A DNA stretch of 64,000 bases from Phoronis australis (lineage: Eukaryota; Phoronida; Phoronidae): assembly GCA_002633005.1 (NCBI GenBank), contig NMRA01000155.1:179844-243843 (forward strand), in the 5' to 3' direction. Positions within the stretch are counted from its first letter, which is position 1, and each line of letters begins with the position of its first letter. Below the pieces are notes generated by a model. That model saw nothing but the letters and a program-made list of their open reading frames with translations, made no database searches and was not told the origin of the DNA. Both the position numbers and the translations under genes were made by a program. Positions 12,001-21,617 of this stretch are shown in pieces.

Positions 12001-15000
12001 GATCACAGGCTTTAGCCACTGCACACTGAGCTCAGTATACGCCGTACCGAAAGAAATCCGTGGCGTTCTGTTCTACGAGGGGTTCCAGCGCGGAGAAAAC
12101 CTACCCTCAACAAATGATCTCTGAAAAAATACGTTTTCCGTTGTTCTTATGAGGAGACTAAATGAGTAAATCCAAACGACGATAAAATCGTAAACCTCAC
12201 AATGTTACAATGTAGACCCAGCATTGCCAGATCTTATTATAGCCTAGGTGCTACAGTGTAGACACCGCACTGTCAGATCCGCACGGTCATAGCTATAGAT
12301 GTTATTACGTAGACCCCACACTGTCAGGTCTGGCTATAGCTGTAGATGCTACAATGTAGACCCGACATTGTCAGATACTCATGGCCGCATGGTTACGGGT
12401 GTGAAGATGTTACATTGTAGACCCGGTACTCTCAGATCTGATTATAACTGTAGACGTTACAATGTAGACTTGGCACTGATAGATCCACGAGGATATAGCT
12501 GTAGATGTTACCTTGTAGACACTACTATGTTAGATCTGGTTATAGCTGTAGATGTTACAATGTACATTTCATGATACATGTACCTTCTGACCATAAGGGA
12601 CGAATTCCTCCGTGACGTCCTTCCAGTACCAGCGCCAGGTAGTGGCCATCTTCGCAATAGTCGGCAGCGCTTTCAATACGGACACGGTGCACAGACGTCT
12701 CACAGGAGTGGCCGAGTTGCCAAATCCAATAGTAATGGACAATGGGTCAAATTTAACTTTTGATTTCACCCTGCAATCAACAACAGTTGGTTTAATTGTA
12801 CGCTTGAATGGTACTGAACTATTTGTGAACTATTCGTTGTTCTGTTCAAGACATAGACTTTTCCAACAGATGCAGAATGTCTTACACCCAAATACACCGG
12901 CAATGCCTCATTAGGTACAGTGTAGATGTAGGCAATCATGTATGTCAATGGAACAGCGTATGTTAATAACGCTTACTGAAATAATGTCGTTTCTCAAAAT
13001 ATTCTCTTACACCGACCTTTATACATTTTTACACTTTTTAATTCAAATTAATCCCAAAATTCAGAAAAACTCTGAAGCAGCTGATCCTTAAATTTATGTT
13101 GTACTCAATGCGCCGCTTTACTTGTTCAGTCAAAAATGAACAAGACGAGAGAGGCATTATAATCTACGCTTTCTTTTGCCAATAACAATGGTTGATTTAG
13201 GCCACTTACTGTTAAAAATAGATCTCGCCTCGTTCGTAACTCAGATTAGAAATCATTTTTAGGCTTGAGAAGAACTGATATGTGGTTGTCGCTTGAAACA
13301 AATCGAGTTGCTCTCGACGGTGTGTTAGGTTCAGTCGCCAAGGCATCTCGGCCATCAGGGGAATTCCAAGCAATTTATTGCACAGCGCCAATTCAACTCA
13401 AACAAAAGGTGAGGAAGGCGAAGACATTGCTTTGGAAGAGAAGTTATGCAGTTTTTAACACCAGTACGTGGTATAGAGCTTTATAGAGGCTTTATCAAGT
13501 TTTTCTATTGTTCAGCGCTTTGTTCATTCTGTAATAGTACTAAGCAAAAATTTTAGCTAATTCTTATTATGAACTCTGCCAAGTACTGAATGTGCTCTTT
13601 AATTAGGCCTTGTTGTCGAACCTGTATGAAAGCAGTCAAAGTGCAGTTCCGCAAATCGGGCAATAAGATGTTCTAAACGCCAGATGGAACTGACTAACAC
13701 CATTCGAGTTGCCATCAAAGTCTACTGTACTGTATCTGTAATAGCAGGCTATTTTGGAAGATATATCGTGAGAGCGCTATTTTGGGAATCATCTTAGGCT
13801 TACAGCAGTGGCGGATTTATGGGGGGCAAGGGGGCCATGGCCACCCCTAACCCCCAGATACCAATTGGCGAATTGCTGACCAGCGCACCCAGGGGGGTGA
13901 ATGCAAGTGCATGGGCCTTGAAGAAACGAAGAAATCCCCTATTTTAGTAATAAGGTCCAGAAACCCAACATTTTGAGACCCCTGCATCCCTACATTTCAG
14001 GCTGGGCCCGCGCATGTGGCGAAATTCTGGTTAATCCTCTGCCCTGCCCCCCCCCTTAACTCAAAATCCTGGATCCGCCCCTGTACAGGCCTGTTGAAAA
14101 ACCACCTCATGTGACTTTACTTCCCACACCGGCTAGAAAAGTCAACATCACAGAGTAAAATCATATAAAACATAATCAGACTATCTTTGTGTTCGGTGTT
14201 TTTCAAATGTTTTATTGTTTCGTCTGTGCTCACAATCTACATGTAACACTTCCAAAATTTCGAAGGTTTTAATTAACACTTTGCTGGTCCAAACGGAATC
14301 CAGTGATTAGACATGTTTAACTAGCGGTGAAAATTTCCACGCGTATTGGTCCCAGCTTCGCCAACACAAGTGTTAATAATAGAAAATATTAGTTACCCAT
14401 TCAACTCCACCATCACGCCGTTACGTTTAGGATTGCGATATTTTTCTTCGAGTTTTGTGCTGCACTCATCCACGAAAGAAGTCCAATTCTCAGATGTCGG
14501 TGATTCTTTGTATTGCCACGCGAAACTTTTATTTTCGTGAAAGTTCCTACAAAAACACGACTCATGAGTCAAGTGTAAGTATGAGATCACAATTCAGTTG
14601 TATCATTGAGATTTGGCTTACTGAGAAGTCTAAGCAAACCACGTGGATCTAGTTCAACATAGTGTGAATGTCGGTATCTCAACAAAACACCAGCAAAGAA
14701 AAATATCTACGGACTGAAGTATCTACGGCCAATGAGAACCTTTTTGCCCACTTCGTCAAATGGGGGGGGGGCTCACTCGAGCCCCGCGAGCCCCCCCCCC
14801 CCCCCCCNCCCCCCCCCCCCCCCAGGGTGCGCGCATGTAATAGCCAGGAATATTTCCGCCGAACTTTCGCAACCCCGAACTGCCAAATGGTATCTGGGAG
14901 AATTTTAGGGGGAGTCCTGGCACCCCTCTAAATCCTCCGCAACAGGGGGTTGGGATAAGCAGACACGATACCCGTTAAGGTCTAGGGGTCACCTGAGTAA

Positions 15001-18000
15001 CGCGTGGCAAGGGAAATCTTCTTTTTTAATATATGCCGCAATTAGGGTGTGAAAGTAATGAACGGCGTGCGAACCAGGAATATGAAGTTGGAAAGCTGGG
15101 CTGAAGCGAAGAAAATCACAATTTTTCGAACAGTCCTTCGTCCAGTTGCCCAACTTGGCAATTGTCCATTTTTACACTGCTCATGCCAGGATGTAATATC
15201 TGACTACTGAACTGCATGAAGGCTAATCCAAAATACTTGGCCACATATTAAGAATGTTTAGTATAGAAGCCACGTTTTCGTACTATAAAAGTCAAATTTG
15301 AAACCTTGATAACCGAGTCCAAGCGTGCGCGGGAGACGAATTTATTTTAAATTTCTCGGCGGTTGAGGGACACGCAGTGAGTATATCAGATTAAGAGCGG
15401 GGGTGGATAGGAACGGTTCGAAATAATGTTTCGGAGCGGAGCTGATGTCTTTTGAGCACATACTTACACGGTGTGGGGATACTCAAACTCCGACAAACGC
15501 CTGGCGCTTGATCAGGAGTCAGTGACTTCAGATCCGTGAGAGAGATACCGTGCGTGAGAGAAGAATATTTGTCAGTCGGCAATCCCGACCGATGCACAGG
15601 AGAGGAATTGAGTCGCCATAATGAAGTAACTAAGCACAACAAAAAATCCGCTAGATACCGGTCCCAAGCCCGGCGTTTCATTTGAAAAGGCGGAGGGAAA
15701 GTCGAGTGGTCGGCGACTAAACCGACTGCCCCACCAGGCTTGCCTGGTGAGGAGGGTAGTGGATCCCTGCAGGAATAAAAACAAGACCTGTAAAGGGCAA
15801 ATGATCCCAAGAGGGACAACGGCCACTGCCTTGTGGGTCAAGTTGGAGACACTAAAGGCTACAGGAAGGGCACCTCGAATGACAACACGCCTAGCCAGCA
15901 CGTCGATGGTAAGCTAAAAACCCGACAATGATGAAAAAGAAAGAACGAGGCCGTAAAGCTCATGGCCAAATCGGGCAAGTTCAAAAGACAGATGGACAAA
16001 AAGATGAACAGAGTAGCAACCCAAATATGGAAAGAGATCAAGAGGACGTCCCCAACCAGATGGAGAGATGACATCGTGAAGACGAGAGGCACAACGTGGA
16101 TGAGAGCAGCAAGAGACAGAACAAATTGGAAGGCATTGTCAGAGGGCTACATCCTGCAATGGATGGACAATGCCTAGGTACAAGGTACAAGGTTCAAGCA
16201 CAACAATACAATATGGCTCTCTGATTGGTCAATTCAATAGAAAAGCAACACCAAGTGGTAGGAATGTGCATAATATTTCGTGCAAGAAAAATACCTTTTT
16301 AAAAAAAATGTGCAAGTATAGACGTGGGATCTTTTTGGAATTTGATTTATAGGTATATTATCTAGCCACATAAAAAATTAGGTTGCGACCTACTGTGAGA
16401 GGCATTTCATTTGTCAAACACGTCGAGAAAACGACATCCCATGCTGAAACGTGCACCGTAGCAGTAAGAGGATTTAATGAAGCGGCGGAACGGAAATCAT
16501 ATTCTGGTTGCGGTGGAGACGAGAAGCCATCCTCTGATCGGTAGTGACTGCGTCAATCACTATAGAGGCAGTGCCAAGCTTAGGAGTCGAAATTGTCTGT
16601 CGACGGGTGGTAGACTGACATCTGGGGATTATGCAGATTTAATATCATTGTGCTCATGGTTAAGCCAAATAATCTGTACCATACATATTAGCTTAAAAAA
16701 AGTTTATCTGGATCCCGATTACAACATTTGACCTAATGTAATTTCCCATAGAGTAGCAGGCCTGTAGGAAGGAAAAATTATTGGGTGGGCACAAACCAAT
16801 TTGACTTCGCCAACCTATCCCCTTGCTATCGCCACCCCCTCCCCCTGTTCTCTGGATGTCATCATATTTGTACCTACACCCCCCATCCCTACGCCGTAAG
16901 TGGGGGTAATACCAGGGATACAGCCGGTCATCACGATTTAAGTAACCCTGAACCAACGAAGTTTCACGGAGAGTAAGAATGGGTCTAGGGCCAGTGCACT
17001 GACGGGTAGCTGGGAGCTGCCTGAAATAATTACAGCTGGGTTCCNCTCACAAGGATGAACGCTATGAGATCCGGCCCACCGACAACATCTCTTTGGTAGA
17101 GGAATTCAAGGTCGCGAAAGCAAGTTACATGTACGTAGGTGGTGACTTTATAGGACCTCAAGGATGATAAGATACGGAGAGAAAATGGTCCACAAGGAGC
17201 GCAGTCGTATAGAAGTATAGAAGCACAAAAGAAACTCTAACATCTTGAATCCTGTCTGAACTGGGAGAGATGACCGGGAATGAAGAAAGGACAGAGCTTC
17301 TCAGGCGCAGGTCAGACCGTGAATAGACAAATGATGGTAAAGTGGGCAAAAAGGTCCGCCTTAAAGAAATAAAAAGTCCGAGAAAAACGAGACAAAAGTC
17401 CACTAAGACAGAAATTCGGTGTATGCACAATTTATAGCCCCGAACAAGTCCCGTATTCCGTTTATTTTTCTTTTTTAGTAAAAGGTCCACATTCACAAAA
17501 AATCGAGCTTCCCTATATTTTAGGCTGGGTGTGCGCATGCCGTGTGTGTAGTATGCACGGGAAACGCAAGCAAACGATTCAGTTTTGAAGAACAAAAATT
17601 CACTGCGCAATACTACAGGAAACTAAAAACATCAAGGAAGTGCAAAGACAACCTTTCCAATTTGATGACCAATGACTTAGATTTTACTTGTTTAAGTACT
17701 TAATAAACGTCTTTTTCGATCTGCGGTTTGTAAACTTAAACCAAGTAATCTAGTTCCTAAGTCAAGAAACAATTTACTGTCGTTCAAAGTGTGAGACAAT
17801 TTTGGGACACTTTTAGAGATGTCCGAAATTCATCAATTTCCTTGAGATGTATTTGTGACTTACTTCAGATAGACAAAAATCATTTAGTGTATTTTTATAT
17901 TTGGGGATCTGATGATAGATCGAAATTTCCCAATGTCGGCCTGTAACTAAGTTCATAGAAGTATTGTCATTTCCTACAAGCTTAGCTTCTAACTGCAAAA

Positions 18001-21000
18001 AAATAGCTTTTAATCAGTCCATTTTCATAGATACATAAACATGTTAATCAGAAACCAACAATCAAATCCATGAACAAATGCGCTTACCTTGATTTAAGGA
18101 CTTAATTCCTATTTGATATCCAAAACAACTGTTGTACCGAAGTAAAAAAAAAACATTTTTCGATATTCAGGCTTCAACTTAATCCCTTGAATCGTAATCA
18201 TTTCTTAAAAGTCTAGCTTGTAATTGCCAAAAATCATCTATTAACCTGTCAGTTTTCGTAGATACATAAACATGTAAATCAGAAACCAACAATCAAATCC
18301 ATGAACAAATGCGCTTACCTTGAAATAAGGACTTAATTCCTATTTGATCCCCAACAACTCTTGCACCGAAGTAAAAAAAAAAAACATTTTTCGATATTCA
18401 GGCTTCAACTTAATCCCCTGAATCGTAATCATTTCTTAAAAGACTAGCTTGTAATTGCCAAAAATCATCTATTAACCTGTCAGTTTTCGTAGATACATAA
18501 ACATGTAAATCAGAAACCAACGAATTTGTTGATCAAAACGGAATGTTATAAGCATTTTCCGCAGGCATGCTTGCAGATTTTTGACGAGAAACCGAGGGAA
18601 AATGGGAGATTGGGTATTCATACATGTAGTTTGCTCCTTTCCGAGGTACATACCTATAACGGTTCACTAGTTGAACTTGGCCTCAGAAAAAGTTGAAATA
18701 TTTCTTTATCATTGCGAATATTTAAGTACATTCGTTCCACTTGTACACGGTCACCCCAATGCTAGCCTTGACAGCAATGTTTTCCACATGTGGGGATTCC
18801 TTACCAACAACTCATAGTAACCATTTTCAAAAGGGATACTATTCTTGTGATACTACGTTATTCTGTAACTAACCATCGGAAATAGTCCTTTAGTGTAATA
18901 AACAAATAGCGGATTTCACGTTCTTCAAAATTCCACCCTTTCGATTGCGGTCAACCTTCTTGTATTTATTCACATTTTTTTATTGTTTGGGTCGAATGTC
19001 TTGATACTGGTGTGCTGTGCACAAATGTTTTGTGTTTTTGATGAACTTGGAATCTCATCATCCCTCGTAAAAACTAGGATGTGTCGGATTTACATCTATA
19101 GAAGGACAAAGGGACATTTCTCCGAACTGCTCCACCGAGAGAGGGTGCAGTCTGAAATAGGACACCTTAATTATGAAAGGCTAAACATGAGCAAGCTTGC
19201 AAAAGAGTGACAGTTCTTTCCACCGTCATGTGGTCACAAGAATTTGCAGGAAGTGACCTTCCTCAACATGAACGTCGGTTGCACGATTTCACAAAAAAAA
19301 ACAGAAAACTAGAGGTAATCGAGTTCAACTTTGGGCCCTCTATCCGTGAGTAGACCCTTAAGAATTTGTCAATAAAAACATAAAAAGGTGGCCACTTGAA
19401 TGTCACCATCAAGCCATCTTCAAGAGTGGGGCCCCTCAATATGAAAATATCTATATTTTGAAAAATCACGAAATGTGCAGCAATTAATGATATGTGTCAC
19501 ATCATCATTTTTTCTCAAGTGATATACAATTCGAGAAAAAAGCGACCGTTGTGTTATATCACACTCGAGTGACCACGAGGTCACATCTGGGTCACATCAG
19601 GGCAATGCTTATGTATGCGCCTTTTTTGAATTCTCAATTTTAGTGTTGGCCAACACCACACTACGCCAAAGTTATTTTTTCCAAGATTCACGTGGTTTTG
19701 CTGTTTGTAGAACTCTGTCACTGTAAGTAGACCGATTTTATGAGAGTAAAACATGGGCAGAGCAGCAATCCTGAAATAGTTATAGCCCCTCAACCCCCCT
19801 ATCAGGTGCGCCACCCACGTACGTGGGTGGCATAGCACTGAAATAAGTGGAGTTATAGCACCCCCCCCAGCCCCCTGTAGTACAACTCACTGCAGGCGAT
19901 TTTCGTTTTTAGCCCTCCTAATAAATAGCCGAGCCAAAGCGTATGCTTTGATTGCAGTTAATATTAGTGGATGAACATGGAGTTTATCATCATAGTGATT
20001 TTTAATAAAAAATTCCACAGGTTAAGAAAGTGGGTGTGCTTTTTGATTTTGATTTTGATTTCACAAAAATATGCGAGGCAAATTACCGTCGACTTCCAAC
20101 AACTAACAAATGGCGGTGAATAGTCAAGACCTGTTTTGTGGCAATAAATCCTTCTATCAGCTAATGGAAATAGCCCAGCGAAAAACATGATCCTTACCGG
20201 CACTTTTGCCCGAAGACGCATTGGCCATTCAAAAAGTACAGGCATATTTCTTTCTCGTCTTGGGTCCCTGCGGCTGCCATTGGCGGCAGGGCCTGTCGTT
20301 CACTGGGGTCACGCCATTTGGATACGTCAGCAGAACCACCAGTTTCTTGCTCGTCGCCAACTTTCCAAAGTCGTCGCAGTTCTTGCATAGTGCTTTCAGC
20401 AGAGATGCCCACGTCAATGTTGAATCTCTTTAAATTAGCCTTCGGTTGATCATCAAAGATATCATGCGAACGCTTACAATAGCTTCCAAATTTACAATCT
20501 TTGCTGACGTAACGTTCGCAGAGATGTAGAAATCGGCATTTTTTGTTGTTACAACCTGCAGACCTATTGTAGTACGTACAGACACTGGGTAGCGTAGCCC
20601 CATGACGGCAGTTTTGATAAGCAAAATGAAGCAATGGTTCGCATATAAATTTGGGGCCACAAACACGAGAGATGGCGTCAGTATTGTGCCGGGAACGGAA
20701 ACTGTGTTCGAACCTGCACTTGCTGCTACTTTTTCCACAATCCCCTTCAACTGCAAAATACGGGCAAATATGAAGCCTTTCACATTCGTCATTACAACCT
20801 TCAGCTGTCAAGTAATCTTCGCAAACTTTTGGTATTGTATAGGTACATGTATCTCTATAACGCCCTCCCGCCGGCTTGCGAAACAACGGGGTTTCTTCGA
20901 AAAAATCGTTTGGCAACGTGTTATTCGGGTAGACGAGTAATCTAGCTACACTAGATATAGAGCAGGATCCATCAACAGTTCCAACACGTGGAATTTGTTC

Positions 21001-21033
21001 AGACCTTCGAAATGCCATATCTGAAACATACAC
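8601..21033 (-). CDS. PARP12: PARP12-like CCCH/WWE mono-ADP-ribosyltransferase (whole gene, 8 exons)
   Basis: Exons, 5' to 3': 21033-20198, 14546-14397, 12770-12584, 11630-11491, 10815-10753, 10004-9926, 9610-9483, 9021-8601. The joined frame is 2004 nt, 667 residues plus stop, with matching phases at all seven introns. Human PARP12 is about 700 residues. Five CCCH fingers lie at residues 71-88, 90-110, 152-170, 172-190 and 264-282. WWE domains lie at about 287-357 and 372-453, and the catalytic domain at about 470-665. Catalytic positions read H548 (LFHG), Y581 (GKGSYF) and I643 (AKIHVVF), the H-Y-I set of mono-ADP-ribosylating PARPs rather than the H-Y-E of polymer-forming ones. Family members modify proteins and RNA and act in stress and antiviral responses. 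A second ATG at 21018-21016 is an equally likely start. TIPARP or ZC3HAV1 are the nearest alternatives; two WWE domains plus five fingers and a full catalytic domain favour PARP12. Confidence 0.9.
9483..9610 (-). CDS. PARP12: PARP12-like exon 7: helical start of the PARP domain
   Basis: Acceptor TTCACCAAG, donor CTT|GTAAGC. It encodes DEYREVKRLFHQTM followed by IINIQRIQNERLWEKY, the conserved EY-x-x-V...F and I-x-R-(V/I)-Q-N-x-x-L-W helices of the PARP fold. Confidence 0.88.
9926..10004 (-). CDS. PARP12: PARP12-like exon 6: linker and first strand of the PARP domain
   Basis: Acceptor CGTTTCAG, donor CAG|GTATGC. It encodes TPSPGGVLPTHWDPM...QKLLVQ, matching the P-x-x-W...V entry to PARP catalytic domains. 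An acceptor further upstream near 10041 would put a stop in frame, which decides the border chosen. Confidence 0.85.
10753..10815 (-). CDS. PARP12: PARP12-like exon 5: 63-nt exon closing WWE2
   Basis: Acceptor TTTCTAG, donor AG|GTGCGT. It encodes FGTKREVRRRPVETVLDEMS, the basic strand and turn that ends WWE domains, then the linker to the catalytic domain. Phase 2 on both sides fits its neighbours. Confidence 0.85.
11491..11630 (-). CDS. PARP12: PARP12-like exon 4: core of WWE2
   Basis: Acceptor CCGCAG, donor CG|GTACGT, phase 0 in and 2 out. It encodes SSDDIEKKFLED...VFQTGHHKYRLNFKEMMQENIR, the second half of a WWE fold. No ATG-initiated ORF marks this exon; it was found by domain continuity. 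Confidence 0.87.
12202..12564. repeat. Degenerate minisatellite, about 60-bp unit, in PARP12-like intron 3
   Basis: About six copies of a unit of the form ATGTTACAATGTAGACCC, then CACTGTCAGATC, then TATAGCTGTAG. Units differ by substitutions and small indels. The array ends about 20 bp beyond the donor of exon 3. Confidence 0.85.
12584..12770 (-). CDS. PARP12: PARP12-like exon 3: end of WWE1, start of WWE2
   Basis: Acceptor TTGCAG, donor AAG|GTACAT. It completes WWE1 (VKFDPLSITIGFG...PVRRL) and opens WWE2 with TTWRWYWKD...FVPYG. The aromatic residues typical of WWE poly/iso-ADP-ribose binding folds are present. Confidence 0.88.
13806..14093. mobile_element. Non-autonomous hAT-type MITE in PARP12-like intron 2
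   Basis: Ends are CAGTGGCGGATTTATGGGGG and, read inward from the other side, CAGGGGCGGATCCAGGATTT. Such CAG(T/G)GGCGGAT ends are typical of hAT-type MITEs. The sequence TACAG flanks both sides (13801-13805 and 14094-14098). hAT elements normally make 8-bp target duplications, so only part is preserved or recognisable. No ORF. A related end is seen near 43180. Confidence 0.7.
14397..14546 (-). CDS. PARP12: PARP12-like exon 2: end of CCCH finger 5, first half of WWE1
   Basis: Acceptor TTTTTGTAG, donor GG|GTAACT, phase 2 in and out. It supplies the NFH that completes finger 5, then the WWE signature FAWQYKES...ENWTSFVDE...LEEKYRNP. Confidence 0.88.
14735..14945 (+). repeat. Partial copies of two dispersed repeats around a poly-C/N tract
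   Basis: The first part (TTTTTGCCCACTTCGTCAAATGGGG...CTCGAGCC) matches the end of the repeat family at 61840-62115. The second part (CCAAATGGTATCTGGGAGAATTTTAGGGG) matches 43064-43094. A C-rich homopolymer with an N at 14808 lies between, a likely sequencing weak point. Confidence 0.65.
15380..16195 (+). mobile_element. Internally deleted or truncated non-LTR retrotransposon (LINE) remnant
   Basis: The 3' part, 15962-16177, reads KRTSPTRWRDDIV...GTTWMRAARDRTNWKAL...YILQWMDNA, then stop. This is the typical C-terminus of the endonuclease/reverse transcriptase ORF of many invertebrate LINEs. It is followed by a short GGTACAAGGTACAAGGTTCAAG tail. The upstream 600 bp has no reverse transcriptase core and looks like a leader, so a central deletion is likely. 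It lies in PARP12-like intron 1, antisense to the gene. Confidence 0.6.
17330..17545 (-). repeat. Dispersed repeat family R1, copy in PARP12-like intron 1
   Basis: Read on the minus strand it shares, in order, a GTGCGC...AGCCTAAAATATAGGGAAGCTCGA start, a GGACCTTTTACTAAAAAA block, GCATACACCGAATTTCTGTC, TTTTGTCTCGTTTTTCTCGG and GGCGGACCTTTTTGCCCACTT with the copies at 49240-49460, 50030-50250, 59281-59485 and 61830-62115. Confidence 0.75.
17800..18520. repeat. 231-bp tandem repeat in PARP12-like intron 1
   Basis: The marker ATACATAAACATGT(T/A)AATCAG recurs at 18031, 18262 and 18493, a period of 231 bp. The last two units are nearly identical. A more degenerate partial unit extends to about 17800. 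Confidence 0.9.
18521..20197. other. Rest of PARP12-like intron 1
   Basis: No coding or repeat signal beyond a C-rich tract near 19860 and a short CCACCCACGTACGTGGGTGG palindrome at 19811-19830. Confidence 0.5.
20198..21033 (-). CDS. PARP12: PARP12-like exon 1: four complete CCCH fingers and most of the fifth
   Basis: Open from ATG 21033 (or 21018) to the donor CCG|GTAAGG. Fingers come as two close pairs (C71/H88 with C90/H110, and C152/H170 with C172/H190) of the ZAP/PARP12 type that binds RNA. The fifth finger begins ICLYFLNGQC and its last His lies in exon 2, so the exon border splits the zinc site. Residues 1-60 should hold the small N-terminal helical domain of this family. Confidence 0.9.
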
Positions 21034-21140
21034 GTTCTCACAATTAAGTACTCCTTGGATTTCAGATTTGAACGAAAGAATTAATATTCGGTATTACCGC
21101 CCGCCGTTCTTATCCACCGTGACAACGTTTTTCTATGAAA

Positions 21141-21161
21141 TGACGTCACCTGGAATTCCCC
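21141..21161. promoter_or_regulatory. CRE-type and kappaB-type sites upstream of the PARP12-like gene
   Basis: TGACGTCA (21141-21148) is a full palindromic CRE. GGAATTCCCC (21152-21161), read on the gene strand as GGGGAATTCC, fits the NF-kappaB consensus GGGRNNYYCC exactly. They lie about 110-130 bp upstream of the first ATG. Vertebrate PARP12 relatives are innate-immune responsive, so such sites would make sense; function is inferred only. A similar motif at 3938-3955 means a dispersed repeat could be the source. Confidence 0.4.
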
Positions 21162-21611
21162 GGTGTCAGTGAATATGACCTTGGTGGCTGTAAAAAAAGC
21201 TTCGTAAAACAGCGGAAATTCAGAGAACATGTTTTCCCGCCACGACATTATTAGGACCTATCGGCATTTCACGTTTAGAAAGCTAGTCCTGTTGATGAGT
21301 CGCCAATTATGTTATTTTCTTATTTCGTTTAATTTGGTTTGGTTAAATAAACGGCACATTCTTTCAAAACTGTATTTTTTTTTCAAATAATTCCTAATAA
21401 ACAGTTTGGATTGCAATGCATGATGTAGAGCATCATCCGAATGTTCAACTGCGAATCCTTTTATCTATTCCTGAGATGTGTTGTACCAAATACGTATTTA
21501 GCCAAATTTGGACATAAATTTGGACATTTTTACAACCTACATGTAGCATTGGTGCAAATCTGAACCTGTATCAGCTAGCCAGCCAGTACACTTCTAATTC
21601 CAACAAAACAA

Positions 21612-21617
21612 TTTATT
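21612..21617 (-). terminator. Likely poly(A) signal of the ZNF236-like gene
   Basis: AATAAA on the minus strand, 2.4 kb after the stop codon and about 0.6 kb before the PARP12-like ATG. The sequence between (21618-24070) has no ORF of interest and is read as the 3' UTR. Confidence 0.45.

Noticed and set aside
15391-15901. 142- and 109-codon minus-strand ORFs
   Set aside because: They lie antisense to the LINE remnant and have no domain.
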